Assembly (NCBI GenBank): GCA_001874305.1
Contig: MPCU01000004.1
Span: forward strand, 248,001-312,000
Length of the DNA: 64,000 bases
From: Bacteriovorax sp. MedPE-SWde
GTDB taxonomy: Bacteria > Bdellovibrionota > Bacteriovoracia > Bacteriovoracales > Bacteriovoracaceae
Direction: 5' to 3'
Position numbers and translations under genes: made by a program. Shown here one piece after another: positions 36,758 to 46,538 of this stretch (the first letter of the stretch is position 1; each line of letters opens with the position of its first letter). The notes under the pieces are model-generated. The model was not told where the DNA came from and searched no databases. It worked only from the letters and a program-made list of their open reading frames with translations.

Positions 36758-38557
36758 TGCTTGATTAAATTCAGCAATGATTGGTAAGAAGTCATTTGCA
36801 AACTTCTGACACTTCTTTTCACCCACACCATGTACTTCAAGAAACTCTACTTCATCCTTTGGAAGTAGTGATGCCATATCAATCAAAGTCTTGTTACTAA
36901 AGACTTGATATGGAGGAACCTTAAGTTCTTTTGCTAAGGCACTTCGCTTGTCTGTTAGTTTTTCAACAAGTACGTCGTGAACACCATCTTTTTCAATAGT
37001 TTTTCTAACTTTATTAAATGAACCATTGGCCTTCTTAAGAGGTCGATTAACTTCAAAGCTTTCACCTTCTTTTAAGATTCCTACTGCTTTTGGCCCTAGT
37101 CCAAGAGTTCGATACTCTAAACTTCTATACTGAAGAACCTCTCTAAAGAGTAAATTTCTAACAATAAAGTTCCATTCTTTTGCCGGAGTATCCTTGCCTA
37201 TCCCATAGACAGAGAGTTGATCATGTCCCCTGCTCAGTAGTTTTTCATCTTTAGAGCCTCTTAGAACATCTATAATATACTTGGCCCCAAAAGTTTGCCC
37301 AGTTCTAAAAACTGTAGATAAGAACTTCTTAGCTTCAAGAGTTGCATCATGCGTTTCAAAGTCATTTAAACAACAGTCACAATTTCCACAATCCTGTGGA
37401 TACTCCTCTCCAAAGTACGAGAGTAGGTATTTTCTTCGACAAGTCGTAAGCTCACAAAAACTAAGCATTGAATCGATCTTAGCACTCGCGATTTCTTTAT
37501 AAACACCTTGTGCATCAGATCTATCCAAGAAACCTTTATTTCTGACAAGATCATCTAGGCCAAAAACCATCCAAGCGACTGCGGCCTCACCATCTCTTCC
37601 GGCACGACCCGTTTCCTGGTAGTAGCTCTCAATATTTTTTGAAAGTCCCATATGGGCCACAAAGCGTACATTTGGTTTGTCGATTCCCATTCCAAAAGCA
37701 ATGGTTGCGACAATTATAATATCTTCTTCTTTTTCAAATTTATCCTGCGCCATTGAGCGGTCTTCATCAGAAAGTCCCGCATGATATGCAAAGGCATTAC
37801 GACCCTTCTCTCTTAGTTTCTCACAAACCTGATCAACTCTCTTTCGAGTACCACAATAAACTATACCTGTTTCACCTTTATGATTACTTAGGAATTCAAG
37901 CAGCTGCTTCATTCCATTATCTTTAGGTTTAATTTCATAGCGAATATTAGAGCGATCAAAACTTGAGACTAGCTCTAAAGGGTTATTGAATCTAAGATTC
38001 GTAACAATATCCTGTCTAACTTTCTCATCGGCCGTTGCTGTCAAGGCCATCATCGGAGTATTAGGCAGCAAGTCTCTTAAAGAGCCAAGAGTCATATAAT
38101 CACTTCTAAACTCGTGTCCCCATTGAGAAACACAGTGGGCCTCATCAACAGCAACAAGCGATACATTTGATATTTTTAAAAGATTCTTTATTTTTTGAGA
38201 CGCTAAACCTTCAGGAGATAGGTAGAGCATTTTCACATTCCCATCTACGACATTCTGATAGATTTCATTCCAAACATCCATATCAAGTGTTGAATTGAGA
38301 TACTCAGCAGATACACCATTTATTTTAAGTGCATCGACCTGGTTTTTCATAAGTGAAATTAAGGGGGAAATAACAATTGTTAAGCCATCAAGACAAAGAG
38401 CTGGAACTTGGTAACAAAGGGACTTACCACCACCAGTAGGCATCAATACGAAAGTGTCTCTTTCTTCGAGAATGCTTTCAATTGCTTGTTTTTGATTTAA
38501 ACGAAAATCATCATATCCAAAAACGCCCTTAAGGATATCGTAGGCCTTATCAATCAT
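36749..38557 (-). CDS. recQ: ATP-dependent DNA helicase RecQ
   Basis: 3'-5' helicase for recombination and fork repair. 602 residues from ATG 38557; the longer frame to 38653 has non-homologous codons before MIDKAYDILKGVFGYDDFR. Helicase motifs are MPTGGGKSLCYQ (I), DEAHCVSQWGHEFR (II) and QETGRAGRDGE (VI). The RQC zinc site is C-R-R-K-Y-L-L-S-Y-F-G and CGNCDCC, and the HRDC domain lies at the C-terminus (KELKVPPYQVFSN, HGVGEKK). All domains are complete. Confidence 0.95.
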   Translation of the reverse strand: MIDKAYDILKGVFGYDDFRLNQKQAIESILEERDTFVLMPTGGGKSLCYQVPALCLDGLTIVISPLISLMKNQVDALKINGVSAEYLNSTLDMDVWNEIYQNVVDGNVKMLYLSPEGLASQKIKNLLKISNVSLVAVDEAHCVSQWGHEFRSDYMTLGSLRDLLPNTPMMALTATADEKVRQDIVTNLRFNNPLELVSSFDRSNIRYEIKPKDNGMKQLLEFLSNHKGETGIVYCGTRKRVDQVCEKLREKGRNAFAYHAGLSDEDRSMAQDKFEKEEDIIIVATIAFGMGIDKPNVRFVAHMGLSKNIESYYQETGRAGRDGEAAVAWMVFGLDDLVRNKGFLDRSDAQGVYKEIASAKIDSMLSFCELTTCRRKYLLSYFGEEYPQDCGNCDCCLNDFETHDATLEAKKFLSTVFRTGQTFGAKYIIDVLRGSKDEKLLSRGHDQLSVYGIGKDTPAKEWNFIVRNLLFREVLQYRSLEYRTLGLGPKAVGILKEGESFEVNRPLKKANGSFNKVRKTIEKDGVHDVLVEKLTDKRSALAKELKVPPYQVFSNKTLIDMASLLPKDEVEFLEVHGVGEKKCQKFANDFLPIIAEFNQASL

Positions 38558-38696
38558 ATTGTGTTCCAAAGTGTTCAATGCTTGCGGGCTCCACAATACC
38601 AAGGCCAACACCTCCCGCCTACACCTATTGGGAGTTTTTTGATTCAACTTCAAGTTAGAAGTCTTATACTTTCAATAACTTAACAGTTGATCTTCA

Positions 38697-39953
38697 TTAT
38701 TTAAATTTTGGATCTGTTAGGGACTTCTTTAAAAAGAGAACCAAGTCCTTCTTTTGAGTATCCGTTAAATTAATCATATTTCTCTTCATCACAGGATGAG
38801 CGACTTCTTTTTTTCTAAAAAGACGGTAGTGATTTGTTTCAACAAACAACTTACCAGCATAGATATCATCAAAGGCATCAAGCCATCTCGAATTGTAATC
38901 ATCCAGAGATTTTAATCCTCCAGCATAATGATTAACAACATCTTCTAGTTTTTGATAAGCCCCTGAATGAAAATACGGTGCAGTTAAAGCGACATTTCTT
39001 AGAGGTGGCGCTCTAAATACATAGCGATGTCTTTCCTGTCCTGTAAATTCAAATCGCCCCTGATCATTATGGTGAATATCTTTACCTGGTCCTACTTGAG
39101 GTGCCGCGATATTTGCCATGGCATTTCCACCTAATAAAGTTTGTCCATGACACACGATACAGCGCCCACTTGTAGCAAAGACAATCGCCCCACGTTTTTC
39201 AGCTTCACTAAGCGCCTGAATTTGACCTCTAAGATATTTATCCCAAGGAGTATTATACGAAGCGAATTCAAATTTTTGAAAATGTGCTAGAGCATTACCA
39301 ACGTGACCAATATTTAACTCCACAACGTTGGGAAATGCTTTAGAAAAGAGCTCTTGATATTCAGACTTATCAAGTAGTCTGGCCATAACTCTCTTCCATG
39401 CCTCTTCATCGGTTTTTGCATCAGCAATTTCATTAGTTCCCTTCGCACCTCTCATCTCTTCATGAGAGAGTATCGGAAAAAGAGCTTGTGCAGCAAGAGC
39501 ACTTCCTAACTCATCTGTAATATCCCATCTCTCAGGGTAGTCACCATTTAAAACTTCCGATGGTGTTGTATAAACTTCCCCTCTTCTGTCATAGGCAACA
39601 CGTCCATCCCAAAATAGAGTTCTCATTTCTGGATGATCTAAATTAAATAGCGCTGGAGAATTTCGAGGAATAATAGTTTTCCCATCTTCTCCAAGAGAAA
39701 GCACAAGTCCATCGCCTGTTCCTTTTTTAGGATCGTGGCAACCTGCACAGCTAATATTTCTATTTCCAGATATCTCATTATCAAAGAAGATTTTCTTTCC
39801 TAAATTAAAGATGTCTCGATTCATTCCAGTAGGTTTTGCTACGGCCTTAAAGCGAAACCTATTGATGTAGTTTTGGAGTTCAACATCGTTATTAGATGCG
39901 TAACAGCCTAAAAATAGAACCATTGCCAATAGTATCTTATAAAGTATCTTCAT
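38697..39953 (-). CDS. dihaem cytochrome c peroxidase-like (MauG/CcpA family) lipoprotein
   Basis: 418 residues from ATG 39953, with GAGGA five bases upstream. The N-terminus ends in a possible lipobox, L-F-L-G-C. Two haem c sites are C-A-G-C-H (NISCAGCHDPKKGTGD) and C-I-V-C-H (GRCIVCHGQTLLGG), the standard dihaem pattern. Other family blocks are RNSPALFN, FWDGR and F-R-A-P-P-L-R-N-V-A. It reduces H2O2 with electrons from cytochrome c, or oxidises another protein as MauG does. Periplasmic. Confidence 0.9.
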   Translation of the reverse strand: MKILYKILLAMVLFLGCYASNNDVELQNYINRFRFKAVAKPTGMNRDIFNLGKKIFFDNEISGNRNISCAGCHDPKKGTGDGLVLSLGEDGKTIIPRNSPALFNLDHPEMRTLFWDGRVAYDRRGEVYTTPSEVLNGDYPERWDITDELGSALAAQALFPILSHEEMRGAKGTNEIADAKTDEEAWKRVMARLLDKSEYQELFSKAFPNVVELNIGHVGNALAHFQKFEFASYNTPWDKYLRGQIQALSEAEKRGAIVFATSGRCIVCHGQTLLGGNAMANIAAPQVGPGKDIHHNDQGRFEFTGQERHRYVFRAPPLRNVALTAPYFHSGAYQKLEDVVNHYAGGLKSLDDYNSRWLDAFDDIYAGKLFVETNHYRLFRKKEVAHPVMKRNMINLTDTQKKDLVLFLKKSLTDPKFK

Positions 39954-40031
39954 TTTGTCCTCAATCAATCTTATGCGCAGAATATTACACAAGCTTTTGT
40001 TTGAGTAGTCAAACAGAAATGAAGATATTTA

Positions 40032-42101
40032 TTAGTCTAGCGGTACAACTTTATTACTTTGAATATTTTGTGCATTATTTTCGTACCAATCTTCAAATAG
40101 TGATCCCTCACTACTTGCCCATATTGCAAAGTAGTTAAAAGCGTTAAATATCGGAATTCTCTCCTTGGGATGAGGAATTTTTGAAGGGACGTTTATTACC
40201 CATGGAAGATAATTAGTAGTACGATAATAAACCCCTTGAGTAACACTAGATGTGTCATCATGTTTTCCAAGTAAGTTCGAATCCCCTAATGATGTTGGAC
40301 CAAAACCAATTTGATGTATCTCGTCACTTCTTTTTTGTCCCTTAATAAGGAATGGATCATAAGGTGGTAATCCTATCTGTCCAATATTAACAGCTTCATT
40401 AAGATTTATCGTGATGTTAATAGAGTCACTCTCAACCGACCTTGACCTATACACATTAGAAAACTTAGGAAAGCTCTGGTTTACATTATCACTAACAACA
40501 ATAACTGCATCATTTTGATTCATCTCTGTTCCATTCGAGTTAAAAATAATCTTGTTAGTAGAAATTGCCTGACCTGTTACTGAAGAGACGAGTGTTGGGG
40601 AAATAGGCAATTTGATAGCAAAACCATTAGACTGACTAGCTCCTGTTGCAACGATTTGAAATTCTCCTCTTATTTGAATAACTCCTCCTGTAGCATTTGT
40701 TACATATTGATAATTATAAAAAAGGACTAAATCATTGAAGTCATAATCTCCTAAAAAAGGCCAAAGGTCCTCAAATAATAAAGTTCCATAGTTCCCCTTT
40801 GAAGGGTAATAGTTGTCAAATGCCTTAGTATCATCATCTGGATAATCGTCATACTCGTCATCAACACCATCATTATCACTATCTCTTGTTTCATCAATTG
40901 GTGTAATTGCATCAGTACTAATTGCTGAAATTGGATTGACCTTCATATAAAATATTGCGTCATTAAAGTCTTCATCAGAACCTGCATCTCGAACTAAATC
41001 TTCAAAACCAATTACAATTTTCTCCTCTTCTGAGTCATAAAATAAAACGTTGTGTTTCTGAAACTCTGGACTAGCCTCAGGGTTAAACTCGGGAACACTA
41101 AATACCGTATAATTCCAACTTTGATCATAGAATCGAATACAACTACTACTCGAGTTCCAACCATTTGCTGTTAAGAAATAGGATATTGTCGTTCCGCCAT
41201 CAAATTGCCCCAAATATACTTTATCACCAGGAATAAGTCCTCCTCCGCTTCCAGAGTTACTTACGTTAGGAAAAATAATTTGTAGATTATCTATATCTTC
41301 TGCAGACGAAGGAGGGCTTTCTGTTGGATAACTAAAGAAACCTAGAGTATTTTTATAACCTGCACCTTCGGTTAAATAAGTTATCCAAACATCTCCAGTA
41401 TCTATAAGCTTCAAGTTTGCATAGACACCTTCAGTAATAAACTCAGGATGATATAAAGGAACAGGCTTTCTTTCAGGTAAAGATATATCGACTCTTTCAA
41501 GGAAACTTTGCGTGATAACTTCGTCGCCTTTTATAATATTATCTGGTACTCCAATAGAGTTATAAGTTTCGGCTAAAAAACTGTACTTACTTTCCCAGGG
41601 ACTTATAGATTGTACACAAGGTACCTTGGCATAGGCATATGGAAAGAATTTATTAAGTAACCAAGATACAATATTGCGAGAAGACAGCTTTCTACTTTTC
41701 ATAACTGTAGATATTCTTTTTACATACTTCTTTCCTAGGAATGAATATCTTATGAAGATGGCCTTGATAGTTTTTGGTATTTTTATTTTTAAAGTTATAT
41801 ATCCATCTTTGTCTGAGATTCTTTTTCCTAGAAACTTCCCTCCCAAATTAGGCTCTCCATCAAAGACTTCGACTACTCGATTAGCTAGTGCACGCTTACG
41901 CCACTCTATAAGAACATCAATATTAATAACTCTCGACATCTCATATTTAAAGCTATTTGTCGTATACAGTTTGGTATTATTTGCCTTACTTTGCGATGCC
42001 AGCTCCTTATCCTTTTCACTTTCACTCTGAATGCAAGTAGATAAAATGGGAATGAAGAATAATAGAAATAAGGATCGCCTACATATAGCTAAAATATTCA
42101 T
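40032..42101 (-). CDS. LruC-domain lipoprotein with calcium-binding linker
   Basis: 689 residues. Lipobox L-S-T-C ends the signal peptide. The first ~150 residues carry beta segments. The middle has a DUF4114-like block (V-I-G-F-E-D, GSDEDFNDAIFYM). DSDNDGVDDEYDDYPDD is a thrombospondin type 3-like Ca2+ loop. The last ~250 residues contain FEDLWPFLGDYDFNDLVLFY, the LruC signature. LruC proteins are large surface lipoproteins of unknown function. GAGAGG precedes the ATG. Monocistronic. Confidence 0.8.
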   Translation of the reverse strand: MNILAICRRSLFLLFFIPILSTCIQSESEKDKELASQSKANNTKLYTTNSFKYEMSRVINIDVLIEWRKRALANRVVEVFDGEPNLGGKFLGKRISDKDGYITLKIKIPKTIKAIFIRYSFLGKKYVKRISTVMKSRKLSSRNIVSWLLNKFFPYAYAKVPCVQSISPWESKYSFLAETYNSIGVPDNIIKGDEVITQSFLERVDISLPERKPVPLYHPEFITEGVYANLKLIDTGDVWITYLTEGAGYKNTLGFFSYPTESPPSSAEDIDNLQIIFPNVSNSGSGGGLIPGDKVYLGQFDGGTTISYFLTANGWNSSSSCIRFYDQSWNYTVFSVPEFNPEASPEFQKHNVLFYDSEEEKIVIGFEDLVRDAGSDEDFNDAIFYMKVNPISAISTDAITPIDETRDSDNDGVDDEYDDYPDDDTKAFDNYYPSKGNYGTLLFEDLWPFLGDYDFNDLVLFYNYQYVTNATGGVIQIRGEFQIVATGASQSNGFAIKLPISPTLVSSVTGQAISTNKIIFNSNGTEMNQNDAVIVVSDNVNQSFPKFSNVYRSRSVESDSINITINLNEAVNIGQIGLPPYDPFLIKGQKRSDEIHQIGFGPTSLGDSNLLGKHDDTSSVTQGVYYRTTNYLPWVINVPSKIPHPKERIPIFNAFNYFAIWASSEGSLFEDWYENNAQNIQSNKVVPLD

Positions 42102-42200
42102 ACAACCTCTCTTTACTCAGGGAGTTGCACTTTAGATGCCACTATAAATGACTAATTTTAATTAAGAGAAGATATAGAAGTGTGCCAGAGTGGTACACTT

Positions 42201-43313
42201 TTATATCTTATATACTTTTGGAACTCGTTGAGTAACATGAATAAAGACTTCATATGGAATAGTTCGAGACTGATCACAGATACGCATAAAGTTCTCTGAA
42301 GAGTGATCCCAAACGACAAACTTATCACCAATATTAAGCTGTTCTGCCTTTTGCTTTTCAAAGAAAACTTGTGCCATATCCATATTTACACGGCCTGCAA
42401 TTTGACCTTCCATTCCATCATGTAATAATTTTACTCCCTGATAGCGAGTAGAAAAACCATCACCATAACCTAGAGCTATAATTGCAATCGCCCCATTTCC
42501 AGGACAAGGTGTCGCACCATAGCCAATAGGTGTTCCCTTTTGAATATCAAAACTATTTATAATAACTGTCTCAAGAGATGAGATAAGTTTTCCATCCCAT
42601 TTACTTTTTTCTCGGTACTTTGGAATCAAAGAAGTTGGGCCAAACATCATTAGGCCTGGTCTAATATGGGTTTCATCTAGTCCTGCGCCCTGCTCTATTG
42701 CTCCAGAATTAGAAAGAGAAGTTTTCTTTAATTCTATTCCACTATCAATGAACTTTTGCTTAAGCTCTTTAAATCTCTTCTTTTGATCAAGGTTTTTCTT
42801 ATTCGAGTCCATTGGAAGAGATGCAGAAGAAAAGTGTGAGAGTAGATGATAAACTTCACGTCTTCCATTTCTCTTAATCTTATCTATCACTTCTTCGGCT
42901 TTGGAATCGTCTATTCCCAGTCGATTCATTCCCGTGTTAAATTTCAAACAAAGTGGAAAATTCTTAAACTCTTCAGTTTCAAGAAAGTAATCAAGATTAG
43001 ATTCATTTGAGATAACAGGAATGACTCTATAATTAAGGTAAATTTCTGTTGCTTGCTTAAGCATGAGTTGAACATCAGAGAAGACATAGATTTCAAACTC
43101 TCCATCAGGAATCTCTTCTCGAAGCCTTAATGCCTCTCCTATAGAGGCGCAACCAAATTCTTTAATCCCAAGCTCGTGATGGGAGAATCTTGTAACGGGA
43201 ACCATTCCGTGGCCATAAGCATCGGCCTTCACCATAAAGAGAACTTCATTATTCGGGGCAATTTTCTTTAGCGACTCATAATTTGATGCCAACAGAGATA
43301 AGTCTATCTCCAT
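42201..43313 (-). CDS. alr: alanine racemase
   Basis: PLP enzyme that makes D-Ala for peptidoglycan. 370 residues from ATG 43313, with GAGGAG just upstream; the frame runs to 43331, but those starts lie ahead of the site. The PLP Lys is in FMVKADAYGHG (Lys 29). Other motifs are FNTGMNRLG, SNSGAI, HIRPGLMMFG, the catalytic Tyr region LGYGDGFSTRYQG and V-N-M-D. The upstream gene stops 15 bp before, so they may be co-transcribed. Confidence 0.95.
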   Translation of the reverse strand: MEIDLSLLASNYESLKKIAPNNEVLFMVKADAYGHGMVPVTRFSHHELGIKEFGCASIGEALRLREEIPDGEFEIYVFSDVQLMLKQATEIYLNYRVIPVISNESNLDYFLETEEFKNFPLCLKFNTGMNRLGIDDSKAEEVIDKIKRNGRREVYHLLSHFSSASLPMDSNKKNLDQKKRFKELKQKFIDSGIELKKTSLSNSGAIEQGAGLDETHIRPGLMMFGPTSLIPKYREKSKWDGKLISSLETVIINSFDIQKGTPIGYGATPCPGNGAIAIIALGYGDGFSTRYQGVKLLHDGMEGQIAGRVNMDMAQVFFEKQKAEQLNIGDKFVVWDHSSENFMRICDQSRTIPYEVFIHVTQRVPKVYKI

Positions 43314-43327
43314 TTGACTCCTCATTC

Positions 43328-44683
43328 TCATAGAGTAACTTCTCCAGCAGCACCGGCCTCTAGACCTTTGCCATCAAGATGATTAATTAACCCATATTGT
43401 GAACATGGTATTTCTCTCACATGTAGTTTGATATTTTGAAGATCTATTTTTTGAGCTCCATCAAAGTATTTAGCAATAGAGAATCTACTACAAAGATCCT
43501 TCGTTGCAACAAATGCTTCATTGAAAATATGTGATGAAACAGGAAAGACAACTGAATCAACAGCGACGTTATAAATATCTCCACTTTCAATAATTGGACT
43601 TAAGTAAATTCTAAAGTCATTCCAAAACTTATCCCACTTAAAGTGAGCATCAGCTTTAATCTCTTGAAAGTCTAATATATCAGAAAGGTCTATTCCTATG
43701 AGATGTGTGTTGTCAGAAGCTTGAGATAATCTTGCCATTAAATCAAAAGAAGTTTTTGATTCAACAACGCTTAGTCTCTCCATTTTCTTCACATATGTTT
43801 GTGCGTAAAGTCCGTTTAGAACAATTTCTGCAACTTCCCAGTCTAATGAAAATAAGACTTCGTCTTTAACTTCTAGCATTAGCAGACCATTAGTCTGAAG
43901 TGCGTCCTTAGATAAAGAGATGGCAACGACAGGATTTGTAACAAGTGATGAGAGAACATTTTGAGTCATAGCAATTGCATGATCCCCTATTCCATCAACA
44001 AGAGTATGTCCTAGCCACAGAGGAGGTGTTTCTAATTTCTTAGTACCATCCATATCCATAGAGATTAATTTATTCTTAGTTTCATTTAACTCAAAGAAAG
44101 AATAACTTAATACAAAGTCTTTCTTATCTAGTACCGCCGGTATGACTTCCGAAAAGAAACCATTCTGTGCATTTACTTGAATATCTTTTACCAGGTCAAA
44201 AAGCATTTCTTTAAAGAATAGTTTTTCTTTTTGTGCCTGATTATTTGCCACTAATTTAGACTGTCTTGTTTTATACTCGTGATGAAAATTCTTAAGATAA
44301 GTCATTTCATTAGAAGTGTTTGCCTGAGAATTATAACGAACAAGAAGGTTTTTAATCTGTCCAACAAGATCTCTATCTTGATCAACATAACCAAGATGAT
44401 CCATTCCATAGGTATGAACTAGCATTGGCGCCGACTCTTCATTAAAATAGAAACCTAATTTTAAAGAAGACATCTCTCTGCGGGAAACAATAGGTGATCC
44501 CTCATAAAGACATTTTTCAATATCTAAAACACAAAGGTCATAAGAGGACTCAATTTGAGCAATTAAAAAGCTCTCTGCTGAGTCAAAGCAATCAGGGATA
44601 ATATTCAGTTTTCTAAAAACTTTTCCCATTTCATTTGCAACTTTTAAGTTATCTAATAAAATTGCTACCTTTGGTCGCGTCAT
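43328..44683 (-). CDS. unrecognised protein with a receiver-like N-terminus
   Basis: 451 residues, no membrane segment. Residues 1-110 look like a degenerate response-regulator receiver: PKVAILLDN, an Asp in the strand YDLCVLDIE, and the spacing of helices. The acidic pocket seems incomplete. The central and C-terminal parts resemble no domain I know. A GTG directly precedes the ATG and both fit AAGGAG. Next to alr, perhaps by chance. Confidence 0.6.
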   Translation of the reverse strand: MTRPKVAILLDNLKVANEMGKVFRKLNIIPDCFDSAESFLIAQIESSYDLCVLDIEKCLYEGSPIVSRREMSSLKLGFYFNEESAPMLVHTYGMDHLGYVDQDRDLVGQIKNLLVRYNSQANTSNEMTYLKNFHHEYKTRQSKLVANNQAQKEKLFFKEMLFDLVKDIQVNAQNGFFSEVIPAVLDKKDFVLSYSFFELNETKNKLISMDMDGTKKLETPPLWLGHTLVDGIGDHAIAMTQNVLSSLVTNPVVAISLSKDALQTNGLLMLEVKDEVLFSLDWEVAEIVLNGLYAQTYVKKMERLSVVESKTSFDLMARLSQASDNTHLIGIDLSDILDFQEIKADAHFKWDKFWNDFRIYLSPIIESGDIYNVAVDSVVFPVSSHIFNEAFVATKDLCSRFSIAKYFDGAQKIDLQNIKLHVREIPCSQYGLINHLDGKGLEAGAAGEVTL

Positions 44684-44768
44684 CACTACCTACTCCTTAA
44701 TAATTCCCTTAAATATCTGAACACAAAAAACACACCACGTCCAATTTTGACACGGGGTAATATACTAA

Positions 44769-45284
44769 TCAGAGAAAAGGGACAAGATCCTCAATGGTAT
44801 CAACTGCGCTAGCATTTTCCTGAGTCAAAAGAACCTGCGCTTTCTTATATAGAGGCAGCCTACTTTCAAATAGTTGAGACATAAAGGCCTCGCCTTTCTT
44901 GGCCAAAGGTCTACCACCCTGTTTCTTTATTCTTTGCCAGCATTCAGCAAACGTAGCTTCGAGATATATAAGTTTTCCATCAACAGAGTTAATGAACTCT
45001 GCGACTTCAGGTGTTTCAAGTGCGCCACCCCCAAGAATAATGAGATAATTATCCTTAAAGTTCTGATCAAGTAGCTTCAGCATATCAAGTTCGTCTTTTC
45101 GAAACTCCTCGATTCCTATTTCTTCAATATACTCACTAAGGTGGTCATATCCTGAGCCCATACGGTTGAAGATTTCGTCATCTAGGTCAAAGACCTGAAA
45201 TTGAGAACTTTTTGAAAGTTTATCGCCAAAAGTGGTCTTTCCTGCACCGGAGAAACCACAAAGAAATAATTTTTGCTGAGTCAT
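44769..45284 (-). CDS. aroK: shikimate kinase
   Basis: Phosphorylates shikimate in the aromatic amino acid pathway. 171 residues, the family size. Walker A GFSGAGKTT (9-17), D-L-D-D-E-I for shikimate and Mg2+, F-R-K-D-E in place of the usual F-R-x-x-E, I-L-G-G-G-A and the lid R-P-L are present. Single gene, divergent from yceD. Confidence 0.92.
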   Translation of the reverse strand: MTQQKLFLCGFSGAGKTTFGDKLSKSSQFQVFDLDDEIFNRMGSGYDHLSEYIEEIGIEEFRKDELDMLKLLDQNFKDNYLIILGGGALETPEVAEFINSVDGKLIYLEATFAECWQRIKKQGGRPLAKKGEAFMSQLFESRLPLYKKAQVLLTQENASAVDTIEDLVPFL

Positions 45285-45381
45285 GCTCTTGAAATCCTTG
45301 TAAAAAGTATGCTCACACTATACAACCCGCGTTATCTGGAGTAAATACAGGAGCAATTTTTAAAATTAATAGAAGGTAAAA

Positions 45382-45948
45382 ATGGAACACAATATTAAAG
45401 ATAATCCTCTTGCAGAATCTGTTATACTAATCAGCAAGTTCAGAGACGCTGAAGAGACAAGCTTTGTTTTAAACCGAGAGAATGCTCCTTGGCTTACAAA
45501 GATTCTCGACAACATCAAGAACGAGTTTGAGCCAGATTCAGTTCCAGAAGGTACTGAAAATATTGAAATAGAGCTGACTCTTAAAAGAGACTCAAACTCA
45601 ACATTTGGTGAATACCTCTACCTGGAGGGTGTTGCTAGAGGTGGTTACCAAGCAACATGTGTAAAATGTCTTGTTGATACGCCACTTACTTTTGAAAAAG
45701 AGTTTAAGGGTGCTTACGTTAATAAAAGATATGAAGATGATCCTGAATATGAAGAAGTTGATGAGATATTCATCAATAATGAGACGGCAGATCTCTTTTT
45801 CCATGACAGAGGTAAAGCAGATTTAGTTGATATCGTAACAGAAGCTTGCTTCTTGGGAACGACTCGCTACCCTCTTCACGATGAGGACTGCAAAGGGCTT
45901 TGCCACACTTGTGGGATTGACCTAAATACAGAGACTTGTAAACATTAG
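45382..45948 (+). CDS. yceD: YceD (DUF177) large-ribosomal-subunit accumulation protein
   Basis: 188 residues. The DUF177 core is seen in Y-L-E-G-V-A-R-G-G-Y-x-A-T-C-V-K-C-L, followed by strands and an acidic C-terminal block. It ends with C-K-G-L-C-H-T-C-G-I-D-L-N, a Cys pattern that may bind zinc. The family is linked to 23S rRNA accumulation and nearly always precedes rpmF, as here (96 bp). Confidence 0.88.
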   Translation: MEHNIKDNPLAESVILISKFRDAEETSFVLNRENAPWLTKILDNIKNEFEPDSVPEGTENIEIELTLKRDSNSTFGEYLYLEGVARGGYQATCVKCLVDTPLTFEKEFKGAYVNKRYEDDPEYEEVDEIFINNETADLFFHDRGKADLVDIVTEACFLGTTRYPLHDEDCKGLCHTCGIDLNTETCKH

Positions 45949-46044
45949 AGTAAAAATAGGTTGTCATTGTGTATTAAAGCATGTACCAATGTAGCCTCGA
46001 ATATAAATTAATTAATCTTGTAGTTGAATATAACGGAGTTAAAG

Positions 46045-46251
46045 ATGGCAGTACCTAAGAAAAAAACCAGTGTAAGTAGAAAAGGACTTAGAAGAGCTGG
46101 ACAACACCATAAATTATACGCAAATAACGTAGTTCTTTCTGACGAAACAACTGGTGAACTAACTAAGAAAGGACATATTTCTCCTTCTGGTTACTGGAAA
46201 GGTAAGAAAATTTTCGATACTAAAGCAGACAAAGAAGAAACTGCAGAGTAA
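46045..46251 (+). CDS. rpmF: 50S ribosomal protein L32
   Basis: 68 residues beginning MAVPKKKTSVSRKGLRRAGQ, the family start. ATG 46045 has GGAG seven bases upstream; a TTG seven codons before it does not. The usual zinc Cys pairs are missing, so it is the Cys-free form of L32. A terminator follows. Confidence 0.95.
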   Translation: MAVPKKKTSVSRKGLRRAGQHHKLYANNVVLSDETTGELTKKGHISPSGYWKGKKIFDTKADKEETAE

Positions 46252-46281
46252 TCATTCGATAATTAATTATCACATATAATG

Positions 46282-46310
46282 AGCCCACTTTTAGTGGGCT
46301 TTTGTTGTTT
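46282..46310 (+). terminator. Rho-independent terminator of yceD-rpmF
   Basis: Stem AGCCCACT / AGTGGGCT with loop TTT, then TTTGTTGTTT. It ends the yceD-rpmF unit and separates it from the fibre gene. Confidence 0.88.
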
Positions 46311-46444
46311 GGGCCAGCGCGAAACCCAATATAGCGACCTTCCAAACTATTGTTTTTAACTGGCCTATCTACTAAAGAGGTACACTCTCTTTGTAACATC
46401 TAGAAATCATATTACGCTATCAATTAGCATATTTACTTAAGTGC

Positions 46445-46500
46445 GATACAAGCTACTTGTATCACTCTTATCGAGATCACCTTAAGGCGATCTCTTTTCA
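46445..46500 (+). other. two hairpins in the leader of the fibre gene
   Basis: GATACAAG-CTA-CTTGTATC (46445-46463) is followed by a hairpin GAGATCACC-TTAA-GGCGATCTC (46473-46494) with one mismatch and TTTTC after it. The second resembles a weak terminator 40 bp before the start codon. The 287-bp gap otherwise holds no gene that I can see. Confidence 0.5.
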
Positions 46501-46538
46501 AACCGAAAGTAAATTAACTAAACAAGTTTGGTGGATTT

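Noticed and set aside
38558-38653. N-terminal extension of RecQ
   Set aside because: The 32 extra codons do not resemble RecQ, which starts at MIDKAYDIL.
40273-40286. T-loop-like GTTCGAATCCCC, possible tRNA
   Set aside because: It lies inside the LruC lipoprotein gene and no acceptor, D or anticodon stems can be formed around it.
42178-42207. Hairpin GTGTGCCA / TGGTACAC after alr as a terminator
   Set aside because: One mismatch in the stem, and on the alr strand no T tract follows, so it is not supported as a terminator.
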